A stretch of DNA of 64,000 nucleotides from DATBVX01 sp963810775 (GCA_963810775.1 CAWEOT010000006.1:186001-250000); one strand, 5' to 3'. Numbered from the stretch's first letter, positions 1 to 9,063 are shown. A program made the numbers and translations. Notes: generated from the sequence alone by a model not told the origin.

Positions 1-372
1 AGCTGCAACATCCGGCACATCGGTGGCGATCGCCCTGCGAGGGATACTTCCTTGCTGCGGCCCGCGGCTGCTGACGGTGAGCAGAACCGCACACAGCACG
101 AGAGCCGCGCTTGCGGCCGGCAGAAACCATCCTGGGCGGCGCGCACGTCGTTCGGAGCGAGCTGCGGCCCGCGCGAGAAACGCGGTTCGGATCGCCAACC
201 AACGATCTGGTGGCGCGACATTGACCGTCAACTCCCGCAGCCTCGCCGTGATGCCGCGCTCGCTCTCAACCGTCGCACGACACTGCGCGCAATTGCGCAC
301 GTGGACGGTCACCTCGTCCTCCGGCGCATCGCTTTCGCGCAGGCTCAGAAGCTGGTCGAAACTGGGATGCAT
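1..372 (-). CDS. anti-sigma factor with zinc-finger motif, truncated by window edge
   Basis: Reading the minus strand from the ATG at 372 gives an open frame of 124 codons that runs off the window. Near residues 24-31 it has HVRNCAQC, the HxxxCxxC signature of zinc-binding anti-sigma domains (ZAS type). Around residues 82-101 there is a single hydrophobic segment preceded by several arginines, as expected for an inner-membrane anchor with the zinc domain in the cytoplasm. The start lies 28 bases inside the end of the ECF sigma gene, so translation is probably coupled. By family knowledge it would bind and hold the neighbouring sigma factor. The periplasmic sensor part is missing here, so the signal sensed is unknown. 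Confidence 0.8.
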   Translation of the reverse strand, partial: MHPSFDQLLSLRESDAPEDEVTVHVRNCAQCRATVESERGITARLRELTVNVAPPDRWLAIRTAFLARAAARSERRARRPGWFLPAASAALVLCAVLLTVSSRGPQQGSIPRRAIATDVPDVAA

Positions 373-953
373 GTGGAACTCTCTGCTCGTTCCTGCAGCA
401 GCTCTCGCAGACGCACGTGTGCCCGCATGAGCTGTGACTTCGAAAAGCTGACAGTCATGTCGAAGTGCCTGGCAATCTCGGCGTGAGTGAATCCCTCGAC
501 GTCGTACAGCCAGACCACCGCCCTCGCCCGCGCTGGAAGCTTGGCCAACGCCAGTTCGAGGTCCCGTTGCAGTGCCGGATTCGCCTGGTCCTCCGTCATG
601 CTTGCCGCGGTCAGGGACAGGACATCGCCGCCGTCGCCGGCGAACTGGTCCAGCCACAACAGGCTCCGATGCCAGGGCGAGCGCAAATACATGAGGCATT
701 TGCTGACCGCAATTCGGCGAATCCAGGCGCCGAGCGGCGCCTCACCGCGAAATGACGGCAGGCTCTGCAGCACTTCCACGAACGTATCCTGAAACAGGTC
801 GTCGGCGATGGCTGCACGTGACATCACACGGCGGATCAGCGCGTAGGTCCCGCTTGCGAACGTGAGGTACACGTGCGCCTGCGCATCGGGCTCGCCTGCC
901 TGAGCGCGCGCCAGCACGTCCGAATCGATTGCGATGTCAATCAACCGGGTCAT
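345..953 (-). CDS. ECF-family RNA polymerase sigma factor
   Basis: A 202-residue protein with the two-domain layout of extracytoplasmic-function sigma factors. Region 2 (about residues 25-95) includes IADDLFQDTFVEVLQSLPSF, the typical acidic DDLxQxxF stretch. Region 4 (about 135-190) contains a helix-turn-helix around residues 150-175 (YDVEGFTHAEIARHFDMTV). It directs RNA polymerase to a dedicated promoter set and is presumably silenced by the anti-sigma factor whose gene overlaps its 3' end. The targets cannot be told from the window, and no obvious autoregulated promoter was recognised upstream of 953. Confidence 0.9.
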   Translation of the reverse strand: MTRLIDIAIDSDVLARAQAGEPDAQAHVYLTFASGTYALIRRVMSRAAIADDLFQDTFVEVLQSLPSFRGEAPLGAWIRRIAVSKCLMYLRSPWHRSLLWLDQFAGDGGDVLSLTAASMTEDQANPALQRDLELALAKLPARARAVVWLYDVEGFTHAEIARHFDMTVSFSKSQLMRAHVRLRELLQERAESSTCIPVSTSF

Positions 954-984
954 TGCGTCATAGGATGCGCGAAGGCGGCAAACC

Positions 985-1033
985 GTCGCACCTGTAGAGG
1001 TGAAACTCTATACTGCACGCCCCCGGATGGGGG
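985..1033 (+). promoter_or_regulatory. probable promoter and GC-rich leader of tRNA-Leu
   Basis: A TATACT hexamer at 1009-1014 resembles a sigma-70 -10 box and is followed at once by a GC-rich stretch (GCACGCCCCCGG), the type of discriminator found at stringently controlled stable-RNA promoters. The -35 region near 986-991 is a poor match. A CCCCC-GGAT-GGGGG hairpin sits at 1020-1033. About 70 bases of leader would precede the mature tRNA. This is inference from sequence only. Confidence 0.4.
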
Positions 1034-1089
1034 ACCTGGTAAACCTGGCCCATTCACAGAAGGCTCGAGTTACAAGCCAAATACAACTT

Positions 1090-1176
1090 GCCGGTGTGGC
1101 GGAACTGGTAGACGCGCCGGACTCAAAATCCGGTTCTGGCAACAGAGTGTGGGTTCGATTCCCTCCACCGGCACCA
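1090..1176 (+). tRNA. tRNA-Leu(CAA)
   Basis: The acceptor stem GCCGGTG (1090-1096) pairs with CACCGGC (1166-1172), followed by discriminator A and an encoded CCA (1174-1176). The anticodon stem CCGGA/TCCGG encloses the loop CTCAAAA, giving anticodon CAA, which reads UUG. The T arm carries GGTTCGATTCC. A long variable arm (TTCTGGCAACAGAGT) marks a class II tRNA, consistent with leucine. All cloverleaf elements are intact. Confidence 0.97.
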
Positions 1177-1190
1177 AGATAAAGCTGCGC

Positions 1191-1212
1191 CACGAGACGA
1201 TCGCTTCTCGTG
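1191..1212 (+). terminator. possible terminator hairpin after tRNA-Leu
   Basis: CACGAGA (1191-1197) can pair with TCTCGTG (1206-1212) around an 8-base loop, 15 bases after the tRNA. The following U-tract is short (TT), so it may act only as a weak terminator or processing site. Confidence 0.4.
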
Positions 1213-1321
1213 TTAGCGAGCCGAACGCAGAGCCAGCGCGGCATGTCGTGGTCCAGCACTAATCTTATATCCTGCGGATTCACGTTGGACGTGGCTTTGC
1301 AATTTTTGCTGTAGCCTTTTG

Positions 1322-1488
1322 GCGACATCGATCGCGCCGAGAGGCTGCGCTGGCGCGGACCGGGTTGCGCGCCCATGCGAGGCGGAGTAGATGTACGGAT
1401 GGCAAAACTCATAAGTGCCAGAAGATAAAGCAGACGTAAGGTCGATATTCGGACGAGCCAGGACGTCCGACGGTGAAGGGGGAAGCCG
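1322..1488 (+). promoter_or_regulatory. duplicated leader upstream of PKD/beta-barrel gene copy 1
   Basis: This roughly 170-base non-coding stretch resembles 3980-4143, the leader of the second copy. The best conserved block is GCGAGGCGGAGTAGATGTA, followed by CGGATRGCAARACTCA, then ATTCGGAC and GACGTCCGACGG just before the start codon. It was duplicated along with the gene. It may hold the promoter and a structured 5' untranslated region. I could not match it to a known riboswitch class. The remainder of 1213-1321 shows nothing I can assign. Confidence 0.45.
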
Positions 1489-3876
1489 ATGAAGGTTGTT
1501 CTAGTCAGCACTTGGGCATCGCGGGCACACAACTCTCCGTCACGAGTGGGAAGCATTGCTGGACGCACGCTCAATGCCTACTGACTCCAGACACGCGCAA
1601 ACCAACCTGCTACTCGTTGTTTTGCTGACGTTCAGCCTGGGCGGCTTGTGGTCTGCACGAGCTGCCGCGGCCGTAGTCTCGAACCCGGATTCGGCTACAA
1701 CGCCGGAAGACAGGGCAATCGAAGTGGAGGTGCTCGAAAATGATACCCAGGACTTTCCAGGCGTAGGAGGTCCGATCCCGGTCGACGCGTTTGATATCGC
1801 GAGGGTTACACAGCCAGCGAATGGATCTGTCGAAATCAACGCAGAACCCGGGAATTTGGTCCAGCCGGATTCGGTCACGTACACGCCTCGACGCCAACTT
1901 CTCGGGGACCGACACCTTTACGTATGTGCCAAGTCAGCAGCTTCGAACCCGGAGTCGAGGGACCACCGACGACAGTGACGATCACCGTCACACCGGTGAA
2001 CGACCCACCGAACGCCGTTGACGACTCGGCTACTACCGGGCAAGACAGGGCGGTCACGATTTCCGTGCTCGCGAACGATTCGGATCCGGAAGGTGATGCG
2101 CTAACGATCGCCTCGGTGAGCCAGCCCAACCATGGGACGGCGGCCATTGCGGGAAACGCCGTGACTTACACCCCGGCGCAAGGCTTTAGCGGGACTGATC
2201 GATTTGACTACCGGGCCCGCGACGCATCCGCCACTTCAGCGCCAGCGACGGTGACGGTGACGGTCACACCCAACGTCGCGCCCACCGCCACGATCACGGG
2301 CGGCAATCGCACGATTCCCGACAGCGATCGCGTTGCCGGGGAGACCGTGCACCTCGACGGTTCCGCTTCATCGGATCCAGACGGCACGATCGCATCGTAC
2401 ACGTGGTTCAACCAGCAGCAGCCGATTGGGTCGGGGCCGACGATCGACGTCCGGTTGCCCGACGGCGACACTGTGATCAGGTTGGTGGTGACTGACGACG
2501 ACGGTGCCACCGGATCGAGCACCGCAACCATCTCAGTCGCAACGCCACCGCCACGCACGTCACTTCAATCGCTGCCCGGTCTGACACCGAACCAGCACTC
2601 TGTCGCCGTTGCGCTCGATGATCTGTGCCTGCGCTTGACTCAGCAATCCACGCTGACCGAAGGAGAATCCGATCTGCTTGCCCGATGCAATGGGATCGTG
2701 TTCGACAACGACCCGGCGCGCCAGACGACTGCGGTCAGTGAGCTGGGCGGGCAGGACCTCAACGCAATCAAGACGCAGACGTTACTGCTGGCGCGCGACT
2801 TGTCCGTCGGAGTCATGGATCGTCTGATGGCCCTGAGATCCGGCGCACAAGGTCTGAGCGTCGCTCCGGGACTGGGATTGAGCTTGACCGTCGACGGCAA
2901 GGCCGTTCCGCCGGAGATGCTCAAACTGGCGGCAGATGAGGTGGTCGAAAGCCCCACCTTCGACAATCGGGAACCCCTGTTCAGCGATCGCTGGGGATTC
3001 TGGATGAGGGGCAACTTCGGCACCAGCAAGAAGAGCGACTCGCTTGCCGACCCGGGTTTCGATGCCGATCAATGGGGCATCAGCGGCGGCGCCGACTATA
3101 GAAGTCCGCAGGAACAGGCAATGTTCGGACTTGCCCTCGGCTACGGCCAGTCCGATACGTCCTTCAATCCCTCTGACGAGGGCGGACTGGACATGAGTGC
3201 GTGGAACATTTCCCTGTACGGTGGAGTGTATCCAGAGGATGGCTTTTTCTACGCCGACGGATTCTTGTCCTATGGTCAGTCAAGTCTCGATTCCGAGCGC
3301 CGCATTCACTATGTCGATGCCGACGGCGCAATCGATCGCACCGCCCAGGGGTCGAGCGACGGGAGCACGCTGAGCATCGGTGTCTCGGCGGGTCATGATT
3401 TTCTCGTCGGCCCGGTGACGGTTTCGCCGAATGCACGCCTTAACTACATCGACGCCACCGTGGACGGGTTCCGGGAAAGCGGCGCCGATGGTCTGGACCT
3501 CATCTACGAGAAACAGGACTTCGAGTCGGCTACTGCCAGTATCGGAGCACGAATCACTGGGGCGTGGAACCTCGGATGGGTCGTTTTGTTGCCGCACTTC
3601 CGAGCGGATGCCGTTTGGGAGTTTAGTGATAGCGCCAACGCGCTCGGCGTGCGCTTTGCCAATGATCCGTTTGTGGGCACGGCGAATCCGACGCCACCCA
3701 TCATCGTGACATCGGAGGCAGCCGATCAATCATTCATGGTATTCGCCGTGGGCGTAGCCGCCCAGCTTCGATATGGCATGTCCGCCTACATCGAGTACCA
3801 AACAGTCCAGGGACTCGAATTCATCGACGTGTCCGACCTGGCACTCGGGATGCGCGCCCAATACAGCTTCCACTAG
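1489..3876 (+). pseudogene. frameshifted copy of PKD/Ig-like autotransporter-barrel protein
   Basis: Comparison with the intact copy at 4144-7347 shows the same order: signal peptide, Ig/cadherin-like domain, second such domain ending near 2270, one PKD unit (about 2272-2553), a linker, and a C-terminal outer-membrane beta-barrel of about 300 residues ending in YSFH. The reading frame breaks three times, each equivalent to one extra base: near 1577 (after the ATG at 1489, though a TTG at 1556 or ATG at 1576 could restart), near 1887 (within TYTP-DANFSGTDTF), and near 1942. The last long frame, 1924-3876, lacks a signal peptide, so it could not be exported alone. Sequencing error cannot be excluded, but three same-direction shifts favour decay. 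The barrel half is still very close to copy 2. Confidence 0.75.
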
Positions 3877-3890
3877 TAGGTGCGATGAGA

Positions 3891-3905
3891 CCCCCGCTGG
3901 GGGGG
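3891..3905 (+). terminator. possible hairpin between the two duplicated copies
   Basis: CCCCC-GCT-GGGGGGG lies 15 bases after the stop of copy 1. There is no U-tract, so it is only a candidate terminator or pause site. Confidence 0.3.
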
Positions 3906-3979
3906 ATCGGGGCCGAGAGCTCATCCGTTGCTGCGGGTCATGTGCACGTAACCAGGCAATAGGGTGCGATAACCGCTTC

Positions 3980-4143
3980 GCGACATAATCCGCCTCGAGA
4001 GGGTGCAGTGACACGGCTGGGTTGCGTGCTTCTGCGAGGCGGAGTAGATGTACGGATAGCAAGACTCACAGCTGCCGAACAAGAAGCAGCGTATGCGTCA
4101 GTATTCGGACAAGGCAAGACGTCCGACGGCGAACGAGGGATCG
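3980..4143 (+). promoter_or_regulatory. duplicated leader upstream of PKD/beta-barrel gene copy 2
   Basis: This is the counterpart of the leader at 1322-1488. It carries the same GCGAGGCGGAGTAGATGTA block, the same ATTCGGAC and the same GACGTCCGACGG box, followed by GAGGGATCG as ribosome binding site ahead of ATG 4144. The blocks are better conserved than the bases between them, which suggests that the sequence or its fold matters. Function is unknown. Confidence 0.45.
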
Positions 4144-7100
4144 ATGAAGGCGTTTCCGGTTAGCACCTGGGCATGGCGGGCACCCGTCTCTGCGCCACGA
4201 GTCTCAAGCACGGACGCACGCACGCTCCATGCCACTGATTCCACGACACTGCGAACCGGCCTGCCACTCGTTATCTTGCTCGCTTTTGGCGTTGCCAGCG
4301 GCGCCTGGTCCTCAAGTGCTTCAGCGGTTGTACATTCCCAGCCCGACGCGGCAACGACAGAAGAAGACAGGGAAGTCGAAGTAGATGTGCTTGCCAACGA
4401 CTCGCAGGAGCTTCCTTGCTGCCCGGGGGCAAACGTGTTCGATATCAGGGAGGTGACAGATCCCGCGAACGGGACCGTCGAAATCGACCATAGGGGAGGC
4501 CGCTTCCGACCGGATTTCGTGAGGTATAGGCCAGACGACGACTTTTTCGGGACTGACACCTTTACCTATACAGCGCTCGACTTCGAGGGGACGGAGGGCG
4601 CGCCGACGACGGTGACGATCACCGTCACACCGGTCAACGACCGACCGATCGCCCACGACGACTCGGCCACCACCCGGCAAGGCAGGGCAGTCACCATTTC
4701 CGTACTCGCGAACGACACGGACGTCGATGGCGATTCGCTCAACATCGCCTCTGTGGAGAACCCCCACCATGGGACGGCGACCGTTGCGGGCAATGATGTG
4801 ACTTACACGCCGGATGCAGATTTCAGCGGTACCGATCGATTTGACTACCGAGCTCGCGACGCCAGCGAAAATTCAGAGCGTGCGACGGTGACAGTCACCG
4901 TGACGCCCAACGCCGCTCCCATCGCCCGGATCAAGGACGGCGATCGCACGATTCCTGATAGCGATCGCGTTGCCGGGGAAAACGTGCACCTCGATGGTTC
5001 CACCTCATCGGATCCCGACGGCACCATCGCATCCTACAGGTGGTTCAACCAGCAACAGCTCATTGGCTCCGGAGCGACGATTGATGTCAGCTTACCCGAC
5101 GGAGACACCGTGATCAGGCTGGAGGTGACTGACAACGACGGTGCGACCGGATCGAGCACCGCCACCATTTCAGTCGAAAAGCCCAACGTCGCGCCAACCG
5201 CCCGAATCAAGGGTGGCAGTCGCACGATTCCCGACAGCGATCGCGTTGCCGGGGAGACCGTGCACCTCGATGGTTCCACCTCATCGGATCCCGACGGCAC
5301 CATCGCATCCTACAGGTGGTTCAACCAGCAACAGCTCATTGGCTCCGGAGCGACGATTGATGTCCGTTTACCCGACGGAGACACTGTGATCAGGCTGGAG
5401 GTGGCTGACGACGACGGTGCGACCGGATCGAGTAGCGCAACGATTTCAGTCGAAACGCCCAACGGCGTTCCCACCGCCAGGATCACGGGCGGCAATCGCA
5501 CGATTCCTGATAGCGATCGCGTTGCCGGGGAAAACGTGCACCTCGATGGTTCCACCTCATCGGATCCCGACGGCAGCATCGCATCCTACAGGTGGTTCAA
5601 CCAGCAACAGCTCATTGGCTCGGGAGCGACGATTGATGTCCGTCTACCCGACGGAGACACCGCGATCAGGCTGGTCGTGACTGACAACGAGGGTGCAACC
5701 GGATCGAGCACGGCAACCATCTCAATCGCAATGCCACCACCCAACGTCGCGCCCACCGCCACGATCACGGGCGGCAATCGCACGATTCCCGACAGCGATC
5801 GCGTTGCCGGGGAGACCGTGCACCTCGACGGTTCCACTTCATCGGATCCCGACGGCACGATCGCCTCGTACACGTGGTTCAACCAGCAGCAGCCGATTGG
5901 GTCGGGGCCGACGATCGATGTCCGGTTGCCCGACGGCGACACGGTGATCAGGCTGGAGGTGACCGACGACGACGATGCGACCGGATCGAGCACCGCAACT
6001 ATCTCAGTCGAAATCCCATCGCCGCGCACGTCACTTCAATCGCTGCCCGATCTCACACCGAACCAGCACTCTGTCGCCGTTGCGCTCGATGATCTGTGCC
6101 TGCGCCTGACTCAGCAATCCACGCTGACCGAAGGAGAATCAGACCTGCTGGCCCGCTGTAATGGAATCGTGCTCGACAATGACCCGGCGCGCCAGACGAC
6201 TGCGGTCAGTGAGCTCGGCGGGCAGGATCTCAATGCCATTCAGACACAGACGCTGCTGCTGGCGCGCGATCTGTCGGTTGGAGTCATGGATCGCCTGATG
6301 GCGCTCAGGTCCGGCGCAGGGGGTCTGAGCGCTGCTCCGGGACTGGGATTGAGCTTGACCGTCGACGGCAAGCCCGTTCCGCCCGAGATGCTCAAACTGG
6401 CGGCAGATGAGGTGGTCGGAAGCCCCACGTTCGACAATCGGGAACCCCTGTTCAGCGATCGCTGGGGATTCTGGATGAGGGGCAACTTCGGCACCAGTAA
6501 GAAGAGCGACTCGCTTGCCGACCCGGGTTTCGATGCCGATCAATGGGGCATTAGCGGGGGTGCCGACTATAGAAGTCCGCAGGAACAGGCAATGTTCGGA
6601 CTTGCCCTCGGCATCGGCGAGTCCGATACATCCTTCAATCCCTCTGACGAGGGCGGACTGAACACGAGCGCCTGGAACATCTCTCTCTACGGTGGACTGT
6701 ACCCGGAGGATGGCCTCTTTTATGCCGACGGCTTTGTGGCCTATGGCCATTCCAGTCTCGATTCCGAGCGCCGCGTTCACTATGTCGATGCCGAGGGCGC
6801 AATCGATCGCACCGCGCAGGGGTCGAGCGACGGGAGCACGCTGAGCGTCGGTGTCTCGGCGGGTCACGACTTCCTCGTCGGCCCGGTGACGATTTCACCG
6901 AATGCACGCCTCAACTACATCGACGCCACAGTGAACGGGTTCCGGGAAAGCGGCGCCGATGGTCTGGATCTCATCTACGACAAGCAGGATTTCGATTCGG
7001 CAACCGCCAGTATCGGAGCGCGTATCACTGGGGCCTGGAACCTTGGATGGATCGTATTGTTGCCGCACTTCCGAGCGGATGCCGTTTGGGAGTTTAGTGA

Positions 7101-7347
7101 TAGCGCCAACGCGTTCGGCGTGCGCTTTGCAAATGATCCGTTTGTGGGCACCGCGAATCCGACGCCACCCATCATCGTGACATCGGAGGCAGCCGATCAG
7201 TCATTCATGATCTTCACGGTGGGCATGGCCGCGCAGCTTCGCTATGGCATTTCCGCCTACCTCGAGTACACGACACTCGAGGGACTCGAATTTCTCGACG
7301 TGTCCGACCTTGCACTCGGCATGCGCATCCAATACAACTTCCGCTGA
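4144..7347 (+). CDS. secreted multi-PKD protein with autotransporter-type beta-barrel
   Basis: This 1,067-residue protein starts at ATG 4144, preceded by GAGGGA; an upstream in-frame ATG at 4093 lies inside the conserved leader and is less likely. It has an extended signal peptide (hydrophobic LPLVILLAFGVASGAW near residues 40-55). Two Ig/cadherin-like domains of the kind with VLANDxD and SGTDxFxYxA motifs follow (about 65-255). Four PKD units come next (about 256-620), then a linker, then an outer-membrane beta-barrel (about 770-1067) ending in aromatic IQYNFR. By family knowledge the barrel sits in the outer membrane and displays the rest at the surface; adhesion is plausible but not shown. 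It is a tandem duplicate of the broken gene at 1489-3876. Confidence 0.85.
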   Translation: MKAFPVSTWAWRAPVSAPRVSSTDARTLHATDSTTLRTGLPLVILLAFGVASGAWSSSASAVVHSQPDAATTEEDREVEVDVLANDSQELPCCPGANVFDIREVTDPANGTVEIDHRGGRFRPDFVRYRPDDDFFGTDTFTYTALDFEGTEGAPTTVTITVTPVNDRPIAHDDSATTRQGRAVTISVLANDTDVDGDSLNIASVENPHHGTATVAGNDVTYTPDADFSGTDRFDYRARDASENSERATVTVTVTPNAAPIARIKDGDRTIPDSDRVAGENVHLDGSTSSDPDGTIASYRWFNQQQLIGSGATIDVSLPDGDTVIRLEVTDNDGATGSSTATISVEKPNVAPTARIKGGSRTIPDSDRVAGETVHLDGSTSSDPDGTIASYRWFNQQQLIGSGATIDVRLPDGDTVIRLEVADDDGATGSSSATISVETPNGVPTARITGGNRTIPDSDRVAGENVHLDGSTSSDPDGSIASYRWFNQQQLIGSGATIDVRLPDGDTAIRLVVTDNEGATGSSTATISIAMPPPNVAPTATITGGNRTIPDSDRVAGETVHLDGSTSSDPDGTIASYTWFNQQQPIGSGPTIDVRLPDGDTVIRLEVTDDDDATGSSTATISVEIPSPRTSLQSLPDLTPNQHSVAVALDDLCLRLTQQSTLTEGESDLLARCNGIVLDNDPARQTTAVSELGGQDLNAIQTQTLLLARDLSVGVMDRLMALRSGAGGLSAAPGLGLSLTVDGKPVPPEMLKLAADEVVGSPTFDNREPLFSDRWGFWMRGNFGTSKKSDSLADPGFDADQWGISGGADYRSPQEQAMFGLALGIGESDTSFNPSDEGGLNTSAWNISLYGGLYPEDGLFYADGFVAYGHSSLDSERRVHYVDAEGAIDRTAQGSSDGSTLSVGVSAGHDFLVGPVTISPNARLNYIDATVNGFRESGADGLDLIYDKQDFDSATASIGARITGAWNLGWIVLLPHFRADAVWEFSDSANAFGVRFANDPFVGTANPTPPIIVTSEAADQSFMIFTVGMAAQLRYGISAYLEYTTLEGLEFLDVSDLALGMRIQYNFR
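4909..6015 (+). repeat. four tandem PKD-encoding units of about 276 bases
   Basis: Units begin at about 4909, 5185, 5461 and 5743, so the period is 276, 276 and 282 bases (92-94 codons). Each encodes IPDSDRVAGExVHLDGSxSS, then DPDGxIASYxWFNQQQ. Long stretches are identical at the DNA level between units. The broken upstream copy has a single unit at about 2272-2553. The pattern fits recent in-frame expansion by slippage or unequal recombination. Confidence 0.9.
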
Positions 7348-7366
7348 TGGTGCGCTCGAACCCGGC

Positions 7367-7915
7367 ATGAACTTCTGCAGTCACTGCGGGCAACGCGTCA
7401 GCCTGAGAGTTCCGCCCGGTGACCACCTTCCCCGCTTCGTCTGCGAGAGCTGCGGGACCATCCACTATGAGAACCCGAAGCTCGTCGCCGGAAGCGTGCC
7501 CGAGTGGGAAGGAAAAATCCTGATCTGCCGCCGTGCCATCGAGCCCCGCCTGGGATTCTGGACGATTCCCGCCGGCTTCATGGAGAACGATGAAACCTTG
7601 ATGCAGGCCGCGGCGCGCGAAGCGGTCGAAGAGGCCGAGGCGATCGTTGAAGTCGGCTCGATGCTCGCCATTTTCCATGCTCTGCGTGCGCGACAGGTAC
7701 ACGTATTCTTCCGTGCCCGGCTGATTGAGCCGCGCTTCGGCGTCGGACCGGAGAGCCTCGAGGTCAAGCTGGTCGAGGAACGTGATGTTCCATGGAACGA
7801 GATCGCATTTCAGAGCAGCGTTTTCGCTCTGCGCCATTACTTTGCGGACCGCGCCGCCGGACGCGAGGAACTGCACATCACCGATAGCGACAGTGTCACG
7901 CGCCGCCAGCCCTAA
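7367..7915 (+). CDS. NUDIX hydrolase with N-terminal zinc ribbon
   Basis: A 182-residue protein. The start at ATG 7367 places the zinc ribbon at the very N terminus: CSHC at residues 4-7 and CESC about 20 residues later. The NUDIX box runs GFMENDE-x7-REAVEEAEA, matching Gx5Ex7REUxEExGU except that the usual glycine near the end is glutamate. The zinc ribbon followed by a NUDIX fold resembles the NADH pyrophosphatase (NudC) side of the family and many stand-alone ADP-ribose or nucleotide-sugar hydrolases. The substrate cannot be assigned. It begins 20 bases after the preceding beta-barrel gene. Confidence 0.85.
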   Translation: MNFCSHCGQRVSLRVPPGDHLPRFVCESCGTIHYENPKLVAGSVPEWEGKILICRRAIEPRLGFWTIPAGFMENDETLMQAAAREAVEEAEAIVEVGSMLAIFHALRARQVHVFFRARLIEPRFGVGPESLEVKLVEERDVPWNEIAFQSSVFALRHYFADRAAGREELHITDSDSVTRRQP

Positions 7916-7987
7916 CGGGCTTTTAGGGCTCCAGGGAACGCGTGTGGCAGAATAACGCGCCCTGCCTCAGCTCCGGATCCTGCGCTC

Positions 7988-8311
7988 ATGACATTCGTCG
8001 TCACCGAAAACTGCATCAAGTGTAAGTACATGGACTGCGTCGAGGTCTGCCCGGTCGACTGCTTCCATGAAGGACCGAATTTCCTGGTGATCGATCCGGA
8101 CGAGTGCATCGATTGCACGTTGTGCGAGCCCGAATGCCCGGTCGAGGCGATCTTTTCCGAAGAGGAACTGCCCGCAGGTCAGGAACAGTTCACGGCACTC
8201 AACAAGGAACTGGCCCGCAAGTGGCCGGTGATTACCGAGAAAGGCGCAGCGCCGGCAGATGCCAAGGAATGGGAAGGAAAACCGGAGAAACTCAAGCTCC
8301 TGGAGCGCTGA
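7988..8311 (+). CDS. fdxA: 7Fe ferredoxin FdxA
   Basis: A 107-residue acidic ferredoxin. The first cluster region, CIKCKYMDCVEVCPVDCF, and the second, CIDCTLCEPECPVEAI, follow the seven-iron FdxA pattern with one 3Fe-4S and one 4Fe-4S cluster. Length and the C-terminal tail (ending WEGKPEKLKLLER) are typical of proteobacterial FdxA. It acts as a small cytoplasmic electron carrier. It is convergent with the dsbC-like gene, with only 5 bases between the stops. Confidence 0.95.
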   Translation: MTFVVTENCIKCKYMDCVEVCPVDCFHEGPNFLVIDPDECIDCTLCEPECPVEAIFSEEELPAGQEQFTALNKELARKWPVITEKGAAPADAKEWEGKPEKLKLLER

Positions 8312-8316
8312 GCCGG

Positions 8317-9063
8317 TTATTTCTTTTCTTTCTCCAGCGATTTCAGATGCGCGACCAGTTCGCGCGGCGGCAGGTAGCCGGAGATGTAGTCACCCGCCGG
8401 CGTGAAGATTCCCGGCGTGCCGTGAATATTGAGATCGAGTGCCATCTGGTACTCACGCGCGACCGGCGTCGCTCCGCAGTCCTTCGCCTTGATGTCTTCG
8501 CCACGCTTCGCGCGGGTGAGCGCGTCCTTGCGGTCGGCTGAGCACCACACCGCTTCGGCGGTCTTCCATGCCTCGCTTCCCGGACCTTCGCGCGGATAGA
8601 ATGCGTAGCGCACGCGCACGCCCATGCGATTGAGATCGGCGATCTCGCTGTGGAGCTTGCGGCAGTAGCCGCAGTCGACATCCGTAAACACGGTAATCGT
8701 GTACTTGGGATCCTTGGGCGAAAACACGATCATCTCGCTCTCCGACAGCGAGCTGAGCATCTTGCGGCGCACGTCGCTGCGACGCTGGTCGGTAAGATTC
8801 ACGCCTTCCTTGATGTCGTAGAGATCGCCGCCCAGAAAGTAGCGACCGTCGCTGGTCACATACCCAACGTCTGCACCCTTCGAGAACTCGTAGATGCCCG
8901 GGATCGGGGTCGCCTTGAGCTGATCAACCGTGACGCCCGGCATCTTCTTGGCTATGTCCGCGCGCGGGTCAGCCGCCTCGTCTCCGGCCCACGCCGTAGC
9001 GATGCCCGTGCAGGTGAGCACGCTCAATAGCGAACACCGGGCCAGGCGTTTGAATTCGGACAT
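8317..9063 (-). CDS. dsbC: periplasmic disulfide isomerase, DsbC family
   Basis: From the ATG at 9063 the protein has 248 residues with a signal peptide (about residues 1-27, ending ATAWA). A DsbC-type N-terminal dimerisation region follows (GVTVDQLKATPIPGIYEF). The thioredoxin-fold catalytic domain carries CGYC in TDVDCGYCRKLHSEI and the cis-proline motif in HGTPGIF. It would reshuffle incorrect disulfides in the periplasm and be kept reduced by DsbD, which is not in the window. An upstream in-frame ATG at 9126 would spoil the signal peptide, so 9063 is preferred. Confidence 0.93.
   Translation of the reverse strand: MSEFKRLARCSLLSVLTCTGIATAWAGDEAADPRADIAKKMPGVTVDQLKATPIPGIYEFSKGADVGYVTSDGRYFLGGDLYDIKEGVNLTDQRRSDVRRKMLSSLSESEMIVFSPKDPKYTITVFTDVDCGYCRKLHSEIADLNRMGVRVRYAFYPREGPGSEAWKTAEAVWCSADRKDALTRAKRGEDIKAKDCGATPVAREYQMALDLNIHGTPGIFTPAGDYISGYLPPRELVAHLKSLEKEKK

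Noticed and set aside
1322..1488. Leader considered as a c-di-GMP, SAM, SAH or glycine riboswitch.
   Set aside because: None of the core consensus strings could be placed in order; only internal similarity to the second leader is supported.
1008..1574. A 188-codon minus-strand frame across the tRNA and the leader of the duplicated gene.
   Set aside because: It reads through an intact tRNA and a non-coding leader and has no supporting motif.
4909..6015. Regular repeats considered as a CRISPR-like or satellite array.
   Set aside because: The period is 276-282 bases, there are no spacers, and the units translate in frame to PKD domains.
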